Shown here: piece by piece, positions 33,757 to 42,775 of the stretch
Layout of the letters: each line of letters begins with the position of its first letter
How positions within the stretch are numbered: the first letter of the stretch is position 1
From: Paranoxybacillus vitaminiphilus
Lineage (GTDB): Bacteria; Bacillota; Bacilli; Bacillales; Anoxybacillaceae
Direction of reading: 5' to 3'
NCBI RefSeq assembly: GCF_003259935.1
Contig: NZ_QLMH01000008.1
Span: forward strand, 62,001 to 126,000
DNA length: 64,000 nt
Position numbers and translations under genes: made by a program
The notes under the pieces: model-generated
The model's database searches: none
What the model was told of the DNA's origin: nothing
The model's input: the letters and a program-made list of their open reading frames with translations, nothing else

Positions 33757-33963
33757 GTGAAGGAACCTTTAAGCTACCGACAGACAGTTACCATCGCTCA
33801 TTTATGTATCAAACGTGATGAACCTCTCCCACCTACACTTCTCTTAGAGGTGGGAGACTTCTCGGTGAACATGTTAAACTTCAGTGGGGGCTGATTTCGA
33901 CGACATAAATATACGCATTATTGATAAGCCAGGTGTTTTTCAACGATTGGTAAAATAGCTGAC
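33757..33963 (+). pseudogene. Coding scraps flanking an IS605-like hairpin
   Basis: Left of the hairpin, a frame from a GTG at 33757 reads VKEPLSYRQTVTIAHLCIKR. Right of it, another frame reads GADFDDINIRIIDKPGVFQR LVK and stops. Both look protein-like and have no independent gene signals. They may be the two sides of a gene broken by the element. The parent family is not recognised. Confidence 0.35.
33818..33879 (+). repeat. IS605-like end hairpin, copy D
   Basis: ATGAACCTCTCCCACCTACA … TTAGAGGTGGGAG … GGTGAACATGTTAAA. Perfect 9-bp stem; nearly identical to copy E in inverse orientation. The following 33964-34222 is AT-rich and shows no gene. Confidence 0.8.
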
Positions 33964-34261
33964 TATTGTGCTTAATCGATTAGCTCACCTCACAGATTTC
34001 TATTATCCATTTTCCATAAACGAAGAAAAACTTTTTTCATTTTATAATGTATTGCAAAACATATAATCCATACATAACCGATTTTGTTAAGATAAGTTAA
34101 CATAATATTTTTATCGTATATTTTTGTTAAAAATAGTATTTTGAAAATCATTTTTAATACGGTTTATAGTGTAATATAAAATCTTCATATCCAAAATTTT
34201 TTATTGCCTATCTTTTGATGAATTGGATATAATTTTCAAAAAAAGAGAAAGAGTGATTCTT

Positions 34262-34696
34262 TTGTTTCAAATGAAAGAATATACAAAAGAAACGTTTACT
34301 GTTTCAACCGATCGCAGCAAAATCGATTTGAACAAGGTTTGTGATTTTTTAGCCCGTTCATACTGGGCAAACAAGCGAAAGCGGGAAACGATTATGAAAT
34401 CGATTGAACATTCTCTTTGTTTTTCTCTGTTTGATGGGAATGAACAAATTGGCTTTGCCCGCGTCATCACCGATGGGGCTACATTTGCCTATTTATGCGA
34501 TGTGTTTATCGATGAAAATGATCGTGGAAAAAAACTTGGCACATGGTTATTACAATGTATATTAGAGCATCCTGATGTCGCTGGAGTTCGCCGTTTCTGT
34601 TTAGTGACAAAAGATGCGCATGCGTTTTATAAGCCGTTCGGATTTACCTCACTTCAAGAACCGGAGAAATATATGGAGAAAATGAATAATGAATAA
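34262..34696 (+). CDS. GNAT-family N-acetyltransferase
   Basis: About 144 aa with the GNAT acetyl-CoA region: YLCDVFIDENDRGKKLGTWL (motif A, R-G-K-x-L-G) near residues 80-100 and KDAHAFYKPFGF near 120. Substrate unknown. AGAGTGATTC favours the TTG at 34262; an ATG follows three codons later at 34271 and a longer upstream frame exists. The stop overlaps the start of a small membrane protein by 8 bp. Confidence 0.8.
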   Translation: MFQMKEYTKETFTVSTDRSKIDLNKVCDFLARSYWANKRKRETIMKSIEHSLCFSLFDGNEQIGFARVITDGATFAYLCDVFIDENDRGKKLGTWLLQCILEHPDVAGVRRFCLVTKDAHAFYKPFGFTSLQEPEKYMEKMNNE

Positions 34697-34892
34697 ACGG
34701 ACAAAAATGTTCACCTATTTGAAAATATATCTTCTCTATACCGGTCTTGGTATCATTTTTTTCATAGCTATGATTTCTGAATTCACAACAAATTCAACGA
34801 CTCTACTCAAAAGTTTAAGTGTGATTGGCTTTATCTCGTATCTTATTATGACCTTTTTGGTTATTAGATATACGAAAAATACAAATAGATAG
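34689..34892 (+). CDS. Small two-helix membrane protein
   Basis: A 67-aa protein with hydrophobic segments at about residues 10-29 and 41-60 and a basic C-terminal tail. It starts inside the 3' end of the acetyltransferase gene (8-bp overlap), so translation is probably coupled. No family recognised. Confidence 0.6.
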   Translation: MNKRTKMFTYLKIYLLYTGLGIIFFIAMISEFTTNSTTLLKSLSVIGFISYLIMTFLVIRYTKNTNR

Positions 34893-35022
34893 AGTCCTTT
34901 ATTCCAATCAATCTCAAAGGTGGTTTCATAACCATTTGAATATCCATGAAAAAGTAGCCTCCGTTCAAGATTTTAAGATAGAATTTATCCTCCTGTTAAA
35001 AAATAATTCCTCTAAAATACAT

Positions 35023-35058
35023 AAATCCTGCTTCCTTCAAACAAAGAAGCAGGATTTA
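35023..35058. terminator. Bidirectional terminator between the 67-aa gene and topB
   Basis: TAAATCCTGCTTC/GAAGCAGGATTTA perfect 13-bp stem between convergent genes. Confidence 0.87.
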
Positions 35059-35073
35059 CACTTTACCATTCTC

Positions 35074-37230
35074 CTATTCATTTTTGAAAGAGAAAGAGAG
35101 TTTCTTCTGCTTTTCGTCCCATACTAAAAACGCATCAAACGTTTTTTCACCTTTTTTGAATCCTTTAATGAGATCGGTTTTTCCGTTTTGCAGCAATTTT
35201 TTAGCGTTTGTTTGCGAAATCTTTTTTCCAAGTATCATCTTCGAAATCGTGAAAGAACATTTCGTTTTCGCATAATTAGAACAGCCGTAAAAATCTCCTT
35301 TGTCGATCACCGATCCATCACATAGTTTACATTTGCCGACCGTTTTTCCAAGCGTCGCTTTCGATTTTGTTCGTTGAATAGAATCGGTATCAAGGCCGGC
35401 GAAGTTCCATGTTTCCGACATTTCAATCGCATCTTGAATAATTTTCGCTGACAGTTTCTTCACTTGTTCCATAAAGTTTGCCGCTGATGCTTTTCCTTCA
35501 CCGATTTCGCTTAAGCGCTGCTCCCATTTTGCCGTCATTTCCGGCGAGGCTAAAATTTTATCCCCTATCGCCTCGATCAACACTTTTCCTTTGTCTGTCG
35601 CATACACTTGATTTTTCTTTACCTCAATATATTTTCGTTCCTTCAGCATCGTAATAATGCCGGCACGTGTCGCTTCCGTCCCGAGACCTTCTGTTTTCAT
35701 TAACACTTTTTCCAGCTCTTCATTGTCAAGAAACTTCCCCGCTGTTTTCATAAGGGTAATGAGTTGACCTTCTGTATATCGTTTTGGCGGCTGCGTTTTT
35801 CCTTCTTTCACTTTGACGTGTACTACGCGACCCTTTTCCCCCTCTTGAACTTCTGGAAGCAGCACCGCATCTTCCTCATCGTCACGATGAAAAATGACTT
35901 TCCGCCAGCCTTCTTGTATTTGCTGTTTTCCTTTGGAAACAAATTCCGCTCTCTTATCGACGAGAGTGATCATCGTTGTATAGTCAAAAATGGCCTGTTC
36001 GTAATGGGCAGCGATAAGACGGCGCACGACTAAATCGTAAATTTTCCGTTCGTCGTTGGATAGCTTATTCGGATCGGTCACTTGTTCCGTTGGAATAATC
36101 GCATAGTGATCCGTCACCTTTTTTTCATTGACATACCGTTTGTTATGAATAATCGAAGGATTCGGAAGCGGAAAAAGCTCTTTATATTCTGGTAATCTGC
36201 ATACTTTCTGCAAAATGTCCGGAAATGTTTCCGCCTCCCCTCTCGTCACATAGTTCGAATCAGAGCGAGGGTACGAAACAATTCCTTTTTGATATAAGCT
36301 TTGCAGAACATCGAGTGTTTTTTTCGGAGAAAACTGATACAGCTTGTTTGCCGTTGCTTGTAACGATGACAAGTTAAATAAAAGCGGCGGCTGAAACTCT
36401 TTTCGCTCCGTTTTCACTTCTTTCACTTCGGCCGCTTTATTCCGACAAAACTCTGCAATCTTCTTTGCTAATTCTTTGTCTTTCAAGCGGGACTCATGAT
36501 CTTTTATCCACTTTCCCTCATATTGCTTCCCGTCTATATGAAATGTCGCCAGCACTTCCCAAAATGGTTCTGACTTAAAATTTTCAATCTCTTTTTCACG
36601 CTTCACGATTAACGCCAGTGTCGGTGTTTGGACACGTCCCGCGGAAAAGACGTCGTTCATCCCTTTCTTTTTCAATAAAATGCTGTAAATTCTTGAAGCA
36701 TTCATGCCGACTAACCAATCGGCGCATGCTCTTGCATATGCTTCATAATATAAATTTCTTGTTTCACTTTCATCTAACAAGCTCTTAAAACCTTCATAAA
36801 TCGCTTTCGGTGTCAACGAGGAAATCCAGAGCCGCTTCATCGGCTTTTTCACGCCGCTCATTTTAATAATGTTTCGGATAATTAATTCTCCTTCACGCCC
36901 GGCGTCTCCCGCATGAATCATTTCCGTCACTTCCGGTTTTCTTAGCAACTCTTTTATAATCTTAAATTGTTTCGCTTTCGATTTTTCGATTTCATATTGA
37001 AACTGTTCAGGAATAATCGGCAATGTTTCGAGCGTCCATTGTTTCCATTCCGGGCGGTAATGCTCGGGCGGAGCAAGCTGAAAAAGATGGCCAACCGCCC
37101 ATGTCATATACGCCCCTCTCGGAAACAATTCATTCGGCAAAATTTCAAGGTAGCCTTCATGTTTTTTTGTTTGAAATGGCGAGGCGAGCGTGATCCCTTG
37201 GTCCGGTTTTTCAGCGATAATGACTTTCAT
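35074..37230 (-). CDS. topB: DNA topoisomerase III
   Basis: Type IA topoisomerase, 718 aa, relaxing and decatenating DNA through a 5'-phosphotyrosine link. The Toprim domain carries E7 and the DAGREGELI motif near 109-117. The active-site Tyr is Y320 in VSYPRSDSNY. The C-terminus holds one four-cysteine zinc element, CKLCDGSV…YGCSNYAKTKC. Length and single zinc element fit Bacillus TopB rather than TopA. It begins MKVIIAEKPDQG. Confidence 0.95.
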   Translation of the reverse strand: MKVIIAEKPDQGITLASPFQTKKHEGYLEILPNELFPRGAYMTWAVGHLFQLAPPEHYRPEWKQWTLETLPIIPEQFQYEIEKSKAKQFKIIKELLRKPEVTEMIHAGDAGREGELIIRNIIKMSGVKKPMKRLWISSLTPKAIYEGFKSLLDESETRNLYYEAYARACADWLVGMNASRIYSILLKKKGMNDVFSAGRVQTPTLALIVKREKEIENFKSEPFWEVLATFHIDGKQYEGKWIKDHESRLKDKELAKKIAEFCRNKAAEVKEVKTERKEFQPPLLFNLSSLQATANKLYQFSPKKTLDVLQSLYQKGIVSYPRSDSNYVTRGEAETFPDILQKVCRLPEYKELFPLPNPSIIHNKRYVNEKKVTDHYAIIPTEQVTDPNKLSNDERKIYDLVVRRLIAAHYEQAIFDYTTMITLVDKRAEFVSKGKQQIQEGWRKVIFHRDDEEDAVLLPEVQEGEKGRVVHVKVKEGKTQPPKRYTEGQLITLMKTAGKFLDNEELEKVLMKTEGLGTEATRAGIITMLKERKYIEVKKNQVYATDKGKVLIEAIGDKILASPEMTAKWEQRLSEIGEGKASAANFMEQVKKLSAKIIQDAIEMSETWNFAGLDTDSIQRTKSKATLGKTVGKCKLCDGSVIDKGDFYGCSNYAKTKCSFTISKMILGKKISQTNAKKLLQNGKTDLIKGFKKGEKTFDAFLVWDEKQKKLSFSFKNE

Positions 37231-37307
37231 ACTTTTTCTTTCTCCTCAGCTTTATAAATCATTTATCTTAAACATAACACACTTCCGAGAAAAACACATC
37301 TTTCCGT

Positions 37308-38096
37308 CTACTTTCCTTCACGCTCTTGCACCTTTCTCACAATGGAGGTAACCACTTTTCGCGGTAAAAATCGTACACCTATTGCCAGTAAACGGTTCTT
37401 CAATCCCGGTATAATAATCGTCCCGCCTTTGAATAGACCATCATAACCAACTTCTACTACTTGATGAACGTTCATAACACCAACGCTTTTAAACAATTTC
37501 GATTGACCTAAATTGGCACGATCGGAAAACCCTGTTTCTGTCGGTCCCGGACAAAGAGCGGAAACCGTCACGTTCGTTCCTTTTAATTCGTTCTGTAACG
37601 CTTCGGTAAATGATAACACATATGCTTTTGTCGCATAGTAGACAGCCATTAGCGGCCCCGGCTGAAACGCCGCGGTAGAAGCAACATTTAAAATTTTTCC
37701 TTTATTTCTTTTTACCATGTCAACGACGGCAAGTTTCGTCAAATGAGTGAGCGTTTTTATATTTAAATCAATCATTTTTAATTCTTCGTCTAAATTCGTT
37801 TCTATAAACTCTCCGAACAATCCGAATCCCGCGTTGTTAATTAATATATCAATAGTAATGTTTTCTTTTTTGATCTCTTTATATAATGCGGAAACTTCAT
37901 CTTGATTGGATAAATCCTTTGTGTATATCCACACTTGGATTCCATACTTCGCTTCTAATTCTTGCTTTAACTCCTGTAATTTATTTTCACTTCTCGCAAC
38001 GGCAACGATATTATATCGCTCCTTCGCAAATCGCTTTGCGAACTCATAACCAATTCCACTTGATGCTCCTGTAATGAATACCGTTTCTCTTTCCAT
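37308..38096 (-). CDS. Short-chain dehydrogenase/reductase
   Basis: A 262-aa classical SDR: NAD(P) loop TGASSGIGYEFAKR, NNAGFGLFG, and catalytic Ser with YYATKAYVLSF (Tyr, Lys). RNIVAVAR suggests NADPH preference. Substrate unknown. It lies 68 bp downstream of an arsR-type regulator. The gap carries ATGTTTAAACATT, a match to the motif upstream of that regulator, so the gene is probably under its control. Confidence 0.87.
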   Translation of the reverse strand: MERETVFITGASSGIGYEFAKRFAKERYNIVAVARSENKLQELKQELEAKYGIQVWIYTKDLSNQDEVSALYKEIKKENITIDILINNAGFGLFGEFIETNLDEELKMIDLNIKTLTHLTKLAVVDMVKRNKGKILNVASTAAFQPGPLMAVYYATKAYVLSFTEALQNELKGTNVTVSALCPGPTETGFSDRANLGQSKLFKSVGVMNVHQVVEVGYDGLFKGGTIIIPGLKNRLLAIGVRFLPRKVVTSIVRKVQEREGK

Positions 38097-38122
38097 CTCT
38101 TAATCCTCCCTAAAAATTTTAT

Positions 38123-38135
38123 ATGTTTAAACATT
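38123..38135. promoter_or_regulatory. Putative ArsR operator before the SDR gene
   Basis: ATGTTTAAACATT, a near-perfect palindrome recurring as GTTTAAAC-containing half sites at 38486-38520 upstream of the regulator gene. Confidence 0.5.
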
Positions 38136-38164
38136 CTGTTCAAATGAAAGACCTTTAGATATAC

Positions 38165-38467
38165 CTAAAGGCATTCGTCTTCAACAGAGTGAATTAACTC
38201 CTTTAATAATTGAACCGCTGATTCGATTGAAAGGATATAGTAACGCTGAGTCCCCTTTTGTTCGACTTTCACTAAACCGGCATCGCGCAAAATTTTCAGA
38301 TGATGTGAAATGGCCGGACGGGATAGCCGTGAATGCTCTGTAATTTCATTGACCGTCAATGCTTCATGTTCAGCCAATAACAAAATAATATCTTGGCGGT
38401 GTGGGTCACTTAATGTTTGAAATAAAGGAATGCATGAGCGGAAAATTTCGATAGCTTTTTTCCCCAT
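38165..38467 (-). CDS. ArsR-family winged-helix repressor
   Basis: A 100-aa regulator. The DNA-binding helix is SRLSRPAISHHLKILRDAGL, preceded by TLSDPHRQDIILLLAEHE and followed by the wing VEQKGTQRYY. It lacks the ELCVC metal-site motif of ArsR/SmtB metal sensors, and its only cysteines are one near residue 12 and one next to the C-terminus, so the signal is probably not a classic metal. It controls itself and the downstream SDR gene, judging by shared motifs. Confidence 0.85.
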   Translation of the reverse strand: MGKKAIEIFRSCIPLFQTLSDPHRQDIILLLAEHEALTVNEITEHSRLSRPAISHHLKILRDAGLVKVEQKGTQRYYILSIESAVQLLKELIHSVEDECL

Positions 38468-38485
38468 TCGCTCATCCCCTCTCCC

Positions 38486-38520
38486 GAATGTTTGAATGTT
38501 TAAAAGTTTAAACGTTTAAT
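38486..38520. promoter_or_regulatory. Putative ArsR autoregulatory operator
   Basis: GAATGTTTGAATGTTTAAAA followed by GTTTAAACGTTTAAT: repeated GTTTAAA(C) half sites in both directions, directly upstream of the regulator start. Confidence 0.5.
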
Positions 38521-38585
38521 TTGTGTGTTTATACTACATGTCATTTTTACCGTTTGTCAATTCGTTTTATACAAATATTGTTTCA

Positions 38586-38700
38586 CCTTAGAGCTAAGGG
38601 TCAGCCCTACAACACAATATATAGGACCATAATATGGCATAAATGAACAATATATTGTGAAACACATGTAAGGTCAGACCCTTATATGAGACAGCCTCTT
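38586..38700. repeat. Palindromic intergenic repeat, copy 10 (left arm lost)
   Basis: Right side intact (AAGGTCAGACCCTTATATGA GACAGCCTCTT) with core ACACAATATATAGGACC … ATATTGTG. The left outer arm has decayed to CTTAGAGCTAAGGGTCAG. It lies after the aldo-keto reductase stop. Confidence 0.78.
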
Positions 38701-38725
38701 ACACTTCATGCTTCCCTCATCAAAC

Positions 38726-39628
38726 TTACGGCACTTGATGCCCCATGGAGCTTTGTAAAATTTCAAACCATTGCTCACGGCCCATCGTTACGTTCAGAGC
38801 GCGGATGGCACTTTCGATCCGTTCTTTTTTGCCTGAACCGACAATCGGCATAATGCGCGCTGGATGAACCAATAGCCATGCATATAATACTTCATCAATA
38901 CTTGTTGTACCTACTTCACCTTTGATTTTTTCCAATGTTTGACGGAGACGAATGGCTTTTTCATCGTTAGACGTAAAAATTCTTCCGCCGGCAAGCGGTG
39001 ACCACGCCATTGGTGGAATTCTCTTTTCTTGGCATAAATCCAGCGTTCCGTCTTCGATATTTTCAAGATGATAGGCAGAAATCTCGATTTGGTTTGTTAC
39101 TAGCGGAAAATCCAAATACGATTGCAGCATATTAAATTGCGAACGTTTGAAGTTGGAAACCCCGAAATAACGGACTTTTCCTTCTTCTCTTAATCTCGCA
39201 AACGCCTCCGCCACTTCCTCTGGATTCATGAATGGATCCGGACGGTGAATCAGTAAGACATCAATATAATCCGTTTGAAAATTTTGTAACGAACGGTTGA
39301 CCGATTCGATAATATGTTTCTTGCTTGTATCATAATGTTTGATTCGGTGTTCAGGACGATTGTTAGAGACTAACTTTATGCCGCACTTTGTCACAATTTC
39401 CATCTTATCTCGTAGTTCCGGCTTAAGCTTAAGGGCATCGCCAAATAATTTTTCGCATGTATAACTGCCATAAATATCGGCATGATCAAATGTCGTAATC
39501 CCATTTTCTAAACAAAACTCAATGAGGTTTAATATTTCTTCTTTTGAATAATTCCATTCTGCTAAACGCCATAACCCATGAATAATACGAGAAAACGTCA
39601 AATCTTCAGCCAAGCGGATTCGTTCCAT
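38726..39628 (-). CDS. Aldo/keto reductase
   Basis: A 300-aa TIM-barrel NADPH oxidoreductase. Catalytic residues: DHADIYGSY (Asp, Tyr), VTKCGIK (Lys) and LLIHRPDP (His). The cofactor-binding MPIVGSGKKERIESA lies near the C-terminus. It resembles the E. coli YdhF type. Substrate unknown. A perfect 19-bp palindrome lies 55 bp upstream and may bind a regulator. Confidence 0.9.
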   Translation of the reverse strand: MERIRLAEDLTFSRIIHGLWRLAEWNYSKEEILNLIEFCLENGITTFDHADIYGSYTCEKLFGDALKLKPELRDKMEIVTKCGIKLVSNNRPEHRIKHYDTSKKHIIESVNRSLQNFQTDYIDVLLIHRPDPFMNPEEVAEAFARLREEGKVRYFGVSNFKRSQFNMLQSYLDFPLVTNQIEISAYHLENIEDGTLDLCQEKRIPPMAWSPLAGGRIFTSNDEKAIRLRQTLEKIKGEVGTTSIDEVLYAWLLVHPARIMPIVGSGKKERIESAIRALNVTMGREQWFEILQSSMGHQVP

Positions 39629-39683
39629 TTTTATTCCTCCGTATGTTGTTTTTATGTATAGACAAGTTTTTATTATGTAACAA

Positions 39684-39702
39684 AATTTACAAATTGTAAA
39701 TT
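39684..39702. promoter_or_regulatory. Perfect palindrome upstream of the aldo-keto reductase gene
   Basis: AATTTACAA-A-TTGTAAATT, 9+1+9 bp. Size and symmetry fit a dimeric regulator of the MarR or PadR kind. The remaining 320 bp to pepF shows no gene. Confidence 0.5.
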
Positions 39703-40022
39703 ACGTAAATCATTGCAGTCTTTTAGCGTTATTATTAAGCTGCTTCTTTGACATAACTCGACATTGCCGTTATGTATTCTGTTCCAAGCAATTAGCTGAA
39801 ATAACGCTATGACCGCTCCAAGTCAACACCTTAAAACTCACGGCTGCATTTACAATCGATACGCACCTTCTCCTTTAGCATTGTGTATGTATTTAATTAG
39901 ACTGCACGAACACACATACCTTCTTTCGTAGTAAAAATTTTTCTAGCCTATCATCGATTAAGTCTCTTTTTCTGACACATACTACATACACGCGGGAAAA
40001 TAAAGGAAGGAGATGGAGGACG

Positions 40023-41930
40023 TTGAACAAAAGGTTATTTTCGTTAAAAATAAGAAAGCTGTGCACCATGTTGCTGGTGATTTCGTTATCAGCCGGCATA
40101 GCACTTCCTACAAAAATAAGCGCCGAAGAACAGCAATCGACGGAACAAAACATCGAAAAATATACGTGGAATTTAGCCGACATTTACCCGTCACAAACAG
40201 ATTTTGATAAAGATTTTGAAGCGGTCTCGAAAATGCTTGCGAAAATCTCCGCTTATCAAGGTAAATTGAGTAAAAAAACAAAATTTGTAGAGTTTTTGCA
40301 GCTAAACGAAACCATTTCCCGTAAAATTGAAAAATTATCTTTGTACGCTCACTTAAAGCAAGATTTGAACATTGAAGACAAAAAAGCTGCACACCTTAAG
40401 GCAAGAACAGAAAAGCTCGTTTCGGAATACGCTGCAGCCGCTGCTTTTATGGAACCGGAAATTTTAGCCATGCCAAAAAACAAATTAAATGCCCTAAAAA
40501 AAAGTCAATATGCCCGTTACATTGAAAGCATCGTGAAAAGAAAACGGCATACTCTATCGAAAAAGGAAGAAGCCTTGCTTGCCAAACTCGCCCCGATGAT
40601 GAATGACCCAGAAAACATTTATAACAACGCCTCACGCGGCGACTACACTCCGGCAGTTATAAAGAAGGCAAACGGTAAAAGCATCAAATTAACAGGCGGA
40701 AACTATCTGGCCGAGCTAGAACATACGAACCGGGAGTATAGAAAACGCGTCTTTAAAGCGTTTTTTACGAGTTATCAAGTCATCAAAAACACATCCGCTG
40801 CGACATTGTATGCTTCTGTTAAAGCAGACGAACTGTATGCGAAAGCGCGGCGGTACAAATCCAGCCTCCATGCCGCTTTATCAGCTGATGATGTACCGGA
40901 GCACGTTTTTACGAACCTTTTATCGTCCGTCAATGACAATCTTCATTATTTGCATCGTTATATCGAGCTGCGCAAAAATGTCCTTCATATAGACAAAGTG
41001 CACGGATATGATATGTACGTCCCGCTTGTCAACGAGGCGGTTGCGAAAAAAATGAAATTCCCAATTGAACAGGCGCAAACAGTTATTCTTGAAGGACTAA
41101 AACCGCTTGGAAAAGAATATGTGACAAACGTCAAATATGCGTTTGAACATCGCTGGCTCGACGTTTTTCCGCGCGATAAAAAATATACAGGCGGTTATAA
41201 TACGTCAGCATATGATACTCACCCTTTTATTTTGCTTAATTATGACAACTCGCTTGATGAAATGCTGACGATCGCTCATGAAATCGGCCACGCCATGAAC
41301 TCTCTTTATACAAACAAAAAGCAGCCTTATTATCACTCTGGCCAATCGATTTTTACGGCGGAAGTGGCCTCGACAGCGAACGAATTACTGATGATGAACT
41401 ATCTTCTCGGCAAAGCAAAAACAGATGAAGAAAAGCTTTACTTATTGAACAAACAAATTGATCAAATAAAGGGAACGGTTTACACACAAGTCATGTACTC
41501 GGAGTTTGAAAAAGCGATACACGACAAAGTGCGCCGTGGAGAAAGCTTAACAGCAGAGGAATTAAACGATTTATGGCTCAAACTGCTGGGAAAATATCAT
41601 GGAAATGCTTATCAAACCGATGAGGAAGCGGCACTGGGCTGGCTTCGCATCCCACACTTTTATGACCAGTTTTATGTATATAAATACGCAACCGCCATCG
41701 CTGCAGCATATGAACTTGTAAAACAGATGAATGAAGATGAGACAGGAGGGGCAACAAAACGTTATCTTCAGTTTTTGAGTGCCGGCACGTCCGCTGAGCC
41801 GCTTTCATTATTAAAAAAAGCAGGAGTGGACATGACTTCCCCAGAGCCGATTACAAATCTTTTACATTATTTTGGCTCCCTTGTTGAAGAAATGGAGCAA
41901 ATTTTACGAAAACAAGGAAAAATAAAGTAA
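40023..41930 (+). CDS. pepF: Oligoendopeptidase F with a signal peptide
   Basis: An M3B zinc oligopeptidase of 635 aa. HEIGH lies at 419-423 in TIAHEIGHAMNSLY, with the third ligand Glu in IFTAEVASTANE about 25 residues on. The first 33 residues (basic MNKRLFSLKIRKL, hydrophobic TMLLVISLSAGIALP, then a KISAEE site) form a signal peptide, so this PepF is probably exported, unlike most cytosolic ones. TTG start with GGAGG close upstream. It could degrade peptides outside the cell. Confidence 0.9.
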   Translation: MNKRLFSLKIRKLCTMLLVISLSAGIALPTKISAEEQQSTEQNIEKYTWNLADIYPSQTDFDKDFEAVSKMLAKISAYQGKLSKKTKFVEFLQLNETISRKIEKLSLYAHLKQDLNIEDKKAAHLKARTEKLVSEYAAAAAFMEPEILAMPKNKLNALKKSQYARYIESIVKRKRHTLSKKEEALLAKLAPMMNDPENIYNNASRGDYTPAVIKKANGKSIKLTGGNYLAELEHTNREYRKRVFKAFFTSYQVIKNTSAATLYASVKADELYAKARRYKSSLHAALSADDVPEHVFTNLLSSVNDNLHYLHRYIELRKNVLHIDKVHGYDMYVPLVNEAVAKKMKFPIEQAQTVILEGLKPLGKEYVTNVKYAFEHRWLDVFPRDKKYTGGYNTSAYDTHPFILLNYDNSLDEMLTIAHEIGHAMNSLYTNKKQPYYHSGQSIFTAEVASTANELLMMNYLLGKAKTDEEKLYLLNKQIDQIKGTVYTQVMYSEFEKAIHDKVRRGESLTAEELNDLWLKLLGKYHGNAYQTDEEAALGWLRIPHFYDQFYVYKYATAIAAAYELVKQMNEDETGGATKRYLQFLSAGTSAEPLSLLKKAGVDMTSPEPITNLLHYFGSLVEEMEQILRKQGKIK

Positions 41931-41944
41931 AGAAGCGAATTCAT

Positions 41945-41982
41945 AAAGGGCTGACCCTCAAGCAAAATGTCAGCCCCTTTTT
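41945..41982. terminator. Short palindromic repeat (copy 11) between pepF and yidC2
   Basis: AAAGGGCTGAC/GTCAGCCCCTTT around CCTCAAGCAAAAT. Arms are of the GGGCTGAC variant also found at 59066. Convergent terminator. Confidence 0.85.
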
Positions 41983-42006
41983 ATTATGGAGTTCGCTTTA
42001 TGATTT

Positions 42007-42768
42007 TTATGACGTCTGGCTATCTTGTTTCACTGTTGACGATTTTAGCTGCATTCGGAAAATGAGCGATTGAATGATGGAAAAACATCCGCTAACGACC
42101 CAATAAAGCGACAAAGCAGATGGAACAGAGCTTGCGCCAACGAAAATCATTACCGGCATGATGTATGACATCATCACCAGCTGCTTTGATGTTTCTTCGG
42201 TAACAGATGGTGAAAGACGCATGGAAATAAACGTCGTTAAACCAGCAAGAATCGGTAAAATGAAATATGGATCTTGGTGTCCAAGCTGCACCCATAAAAA
42301 TGAATGAAGCTTAATTTCTTGCGTCCGCGAAATCGCGTAATAAAGCGCCATAAAAATCGGCATTTGAATGAGCGCTGGGAGACAGCCGCTCATCGGATTC
42401 ACGCCGTGCTTTTGATACAGCTGCATCATTTCTTGCTGCATTTGTTGCTGTTTTTGTAAATCAGCGCCTTTATATTTTTCTTGAAGGCGTTGAATTTCCG
42501 GACGAAGCTTTTGCATCGCTAAAGTCGTTTGAAATTGCTTTAACATGAGCGGCAATAACAAGAAACGGACAATCAACGTCAATGTAATGATGGCTAGTCC
42601 ATAATTATCGCCAAAAAAAGCACCTAACGTCAAAAGAATTTTCGACATCGGATAGACAAAATAATGATTCCAAATTCCTTGGCTGTTTTCGGTAATCGGT
42701 GCATTTGTACCGCAGCCGCTTAAAACGGTTACTACTAACAAAAAAAGAAGAAATAATTTTCCTTTCAT
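42007..42768 (-). CDS. yidC: Membrane protein insertase YidC2 (YqjG/OxaA type)
   Basis: Lipoprotein insertase of about 253 aa. The signal peptide ends in LSGCG, so Cys20 would be lipidated. Five membrane segments follow the Gram-positive pattern; the hydrophilic-groove Arg is in TLIVRFLLLP, and the cytoplasmic coiled hairpin carries MQKLRPEIQRLQEKYKG. CLPALIQMPIFMALYYA is the conserved TM3. The short C-terminus resembles YqjG. Its Shine-Dalgarno is buried in a 13-bp stem made with the end of the upstream leader ORF, so it is expected to be induced when that leader's translation stalls. Confidence 0.93.
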   Translation of the reverse strand: MKGKLFLLFLLVVTVLSGCGTNAPITENSQGIWNHYFVYPMSKILLTLGAFFGDNYGLAIITLTLIVRFLLLPLMLKQFQTTLAMQKLRPEIQRLQEKYKGADLQKQQQMQQEMMQLYQKHGVNPMSGCLPALIQMPIFMALYYAISRTQEIKLHSFLWVQLGHQDPYFILPILAGLTTFISMRLSPSVTEETSKQLVMMSYIMPVMIFVGASSVPSALSLYWVVSGCFSIIQSLIFRMQLKSSTVKQDSQTS

Positions 42769-42775
42769 ATGGTTT

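Noticed and set aside
34936-35127. 63-codon plus frame between the 67-aa gene and topB
   Set aside because: It runs through the terminator hairpin and into the antisense strand of topB.
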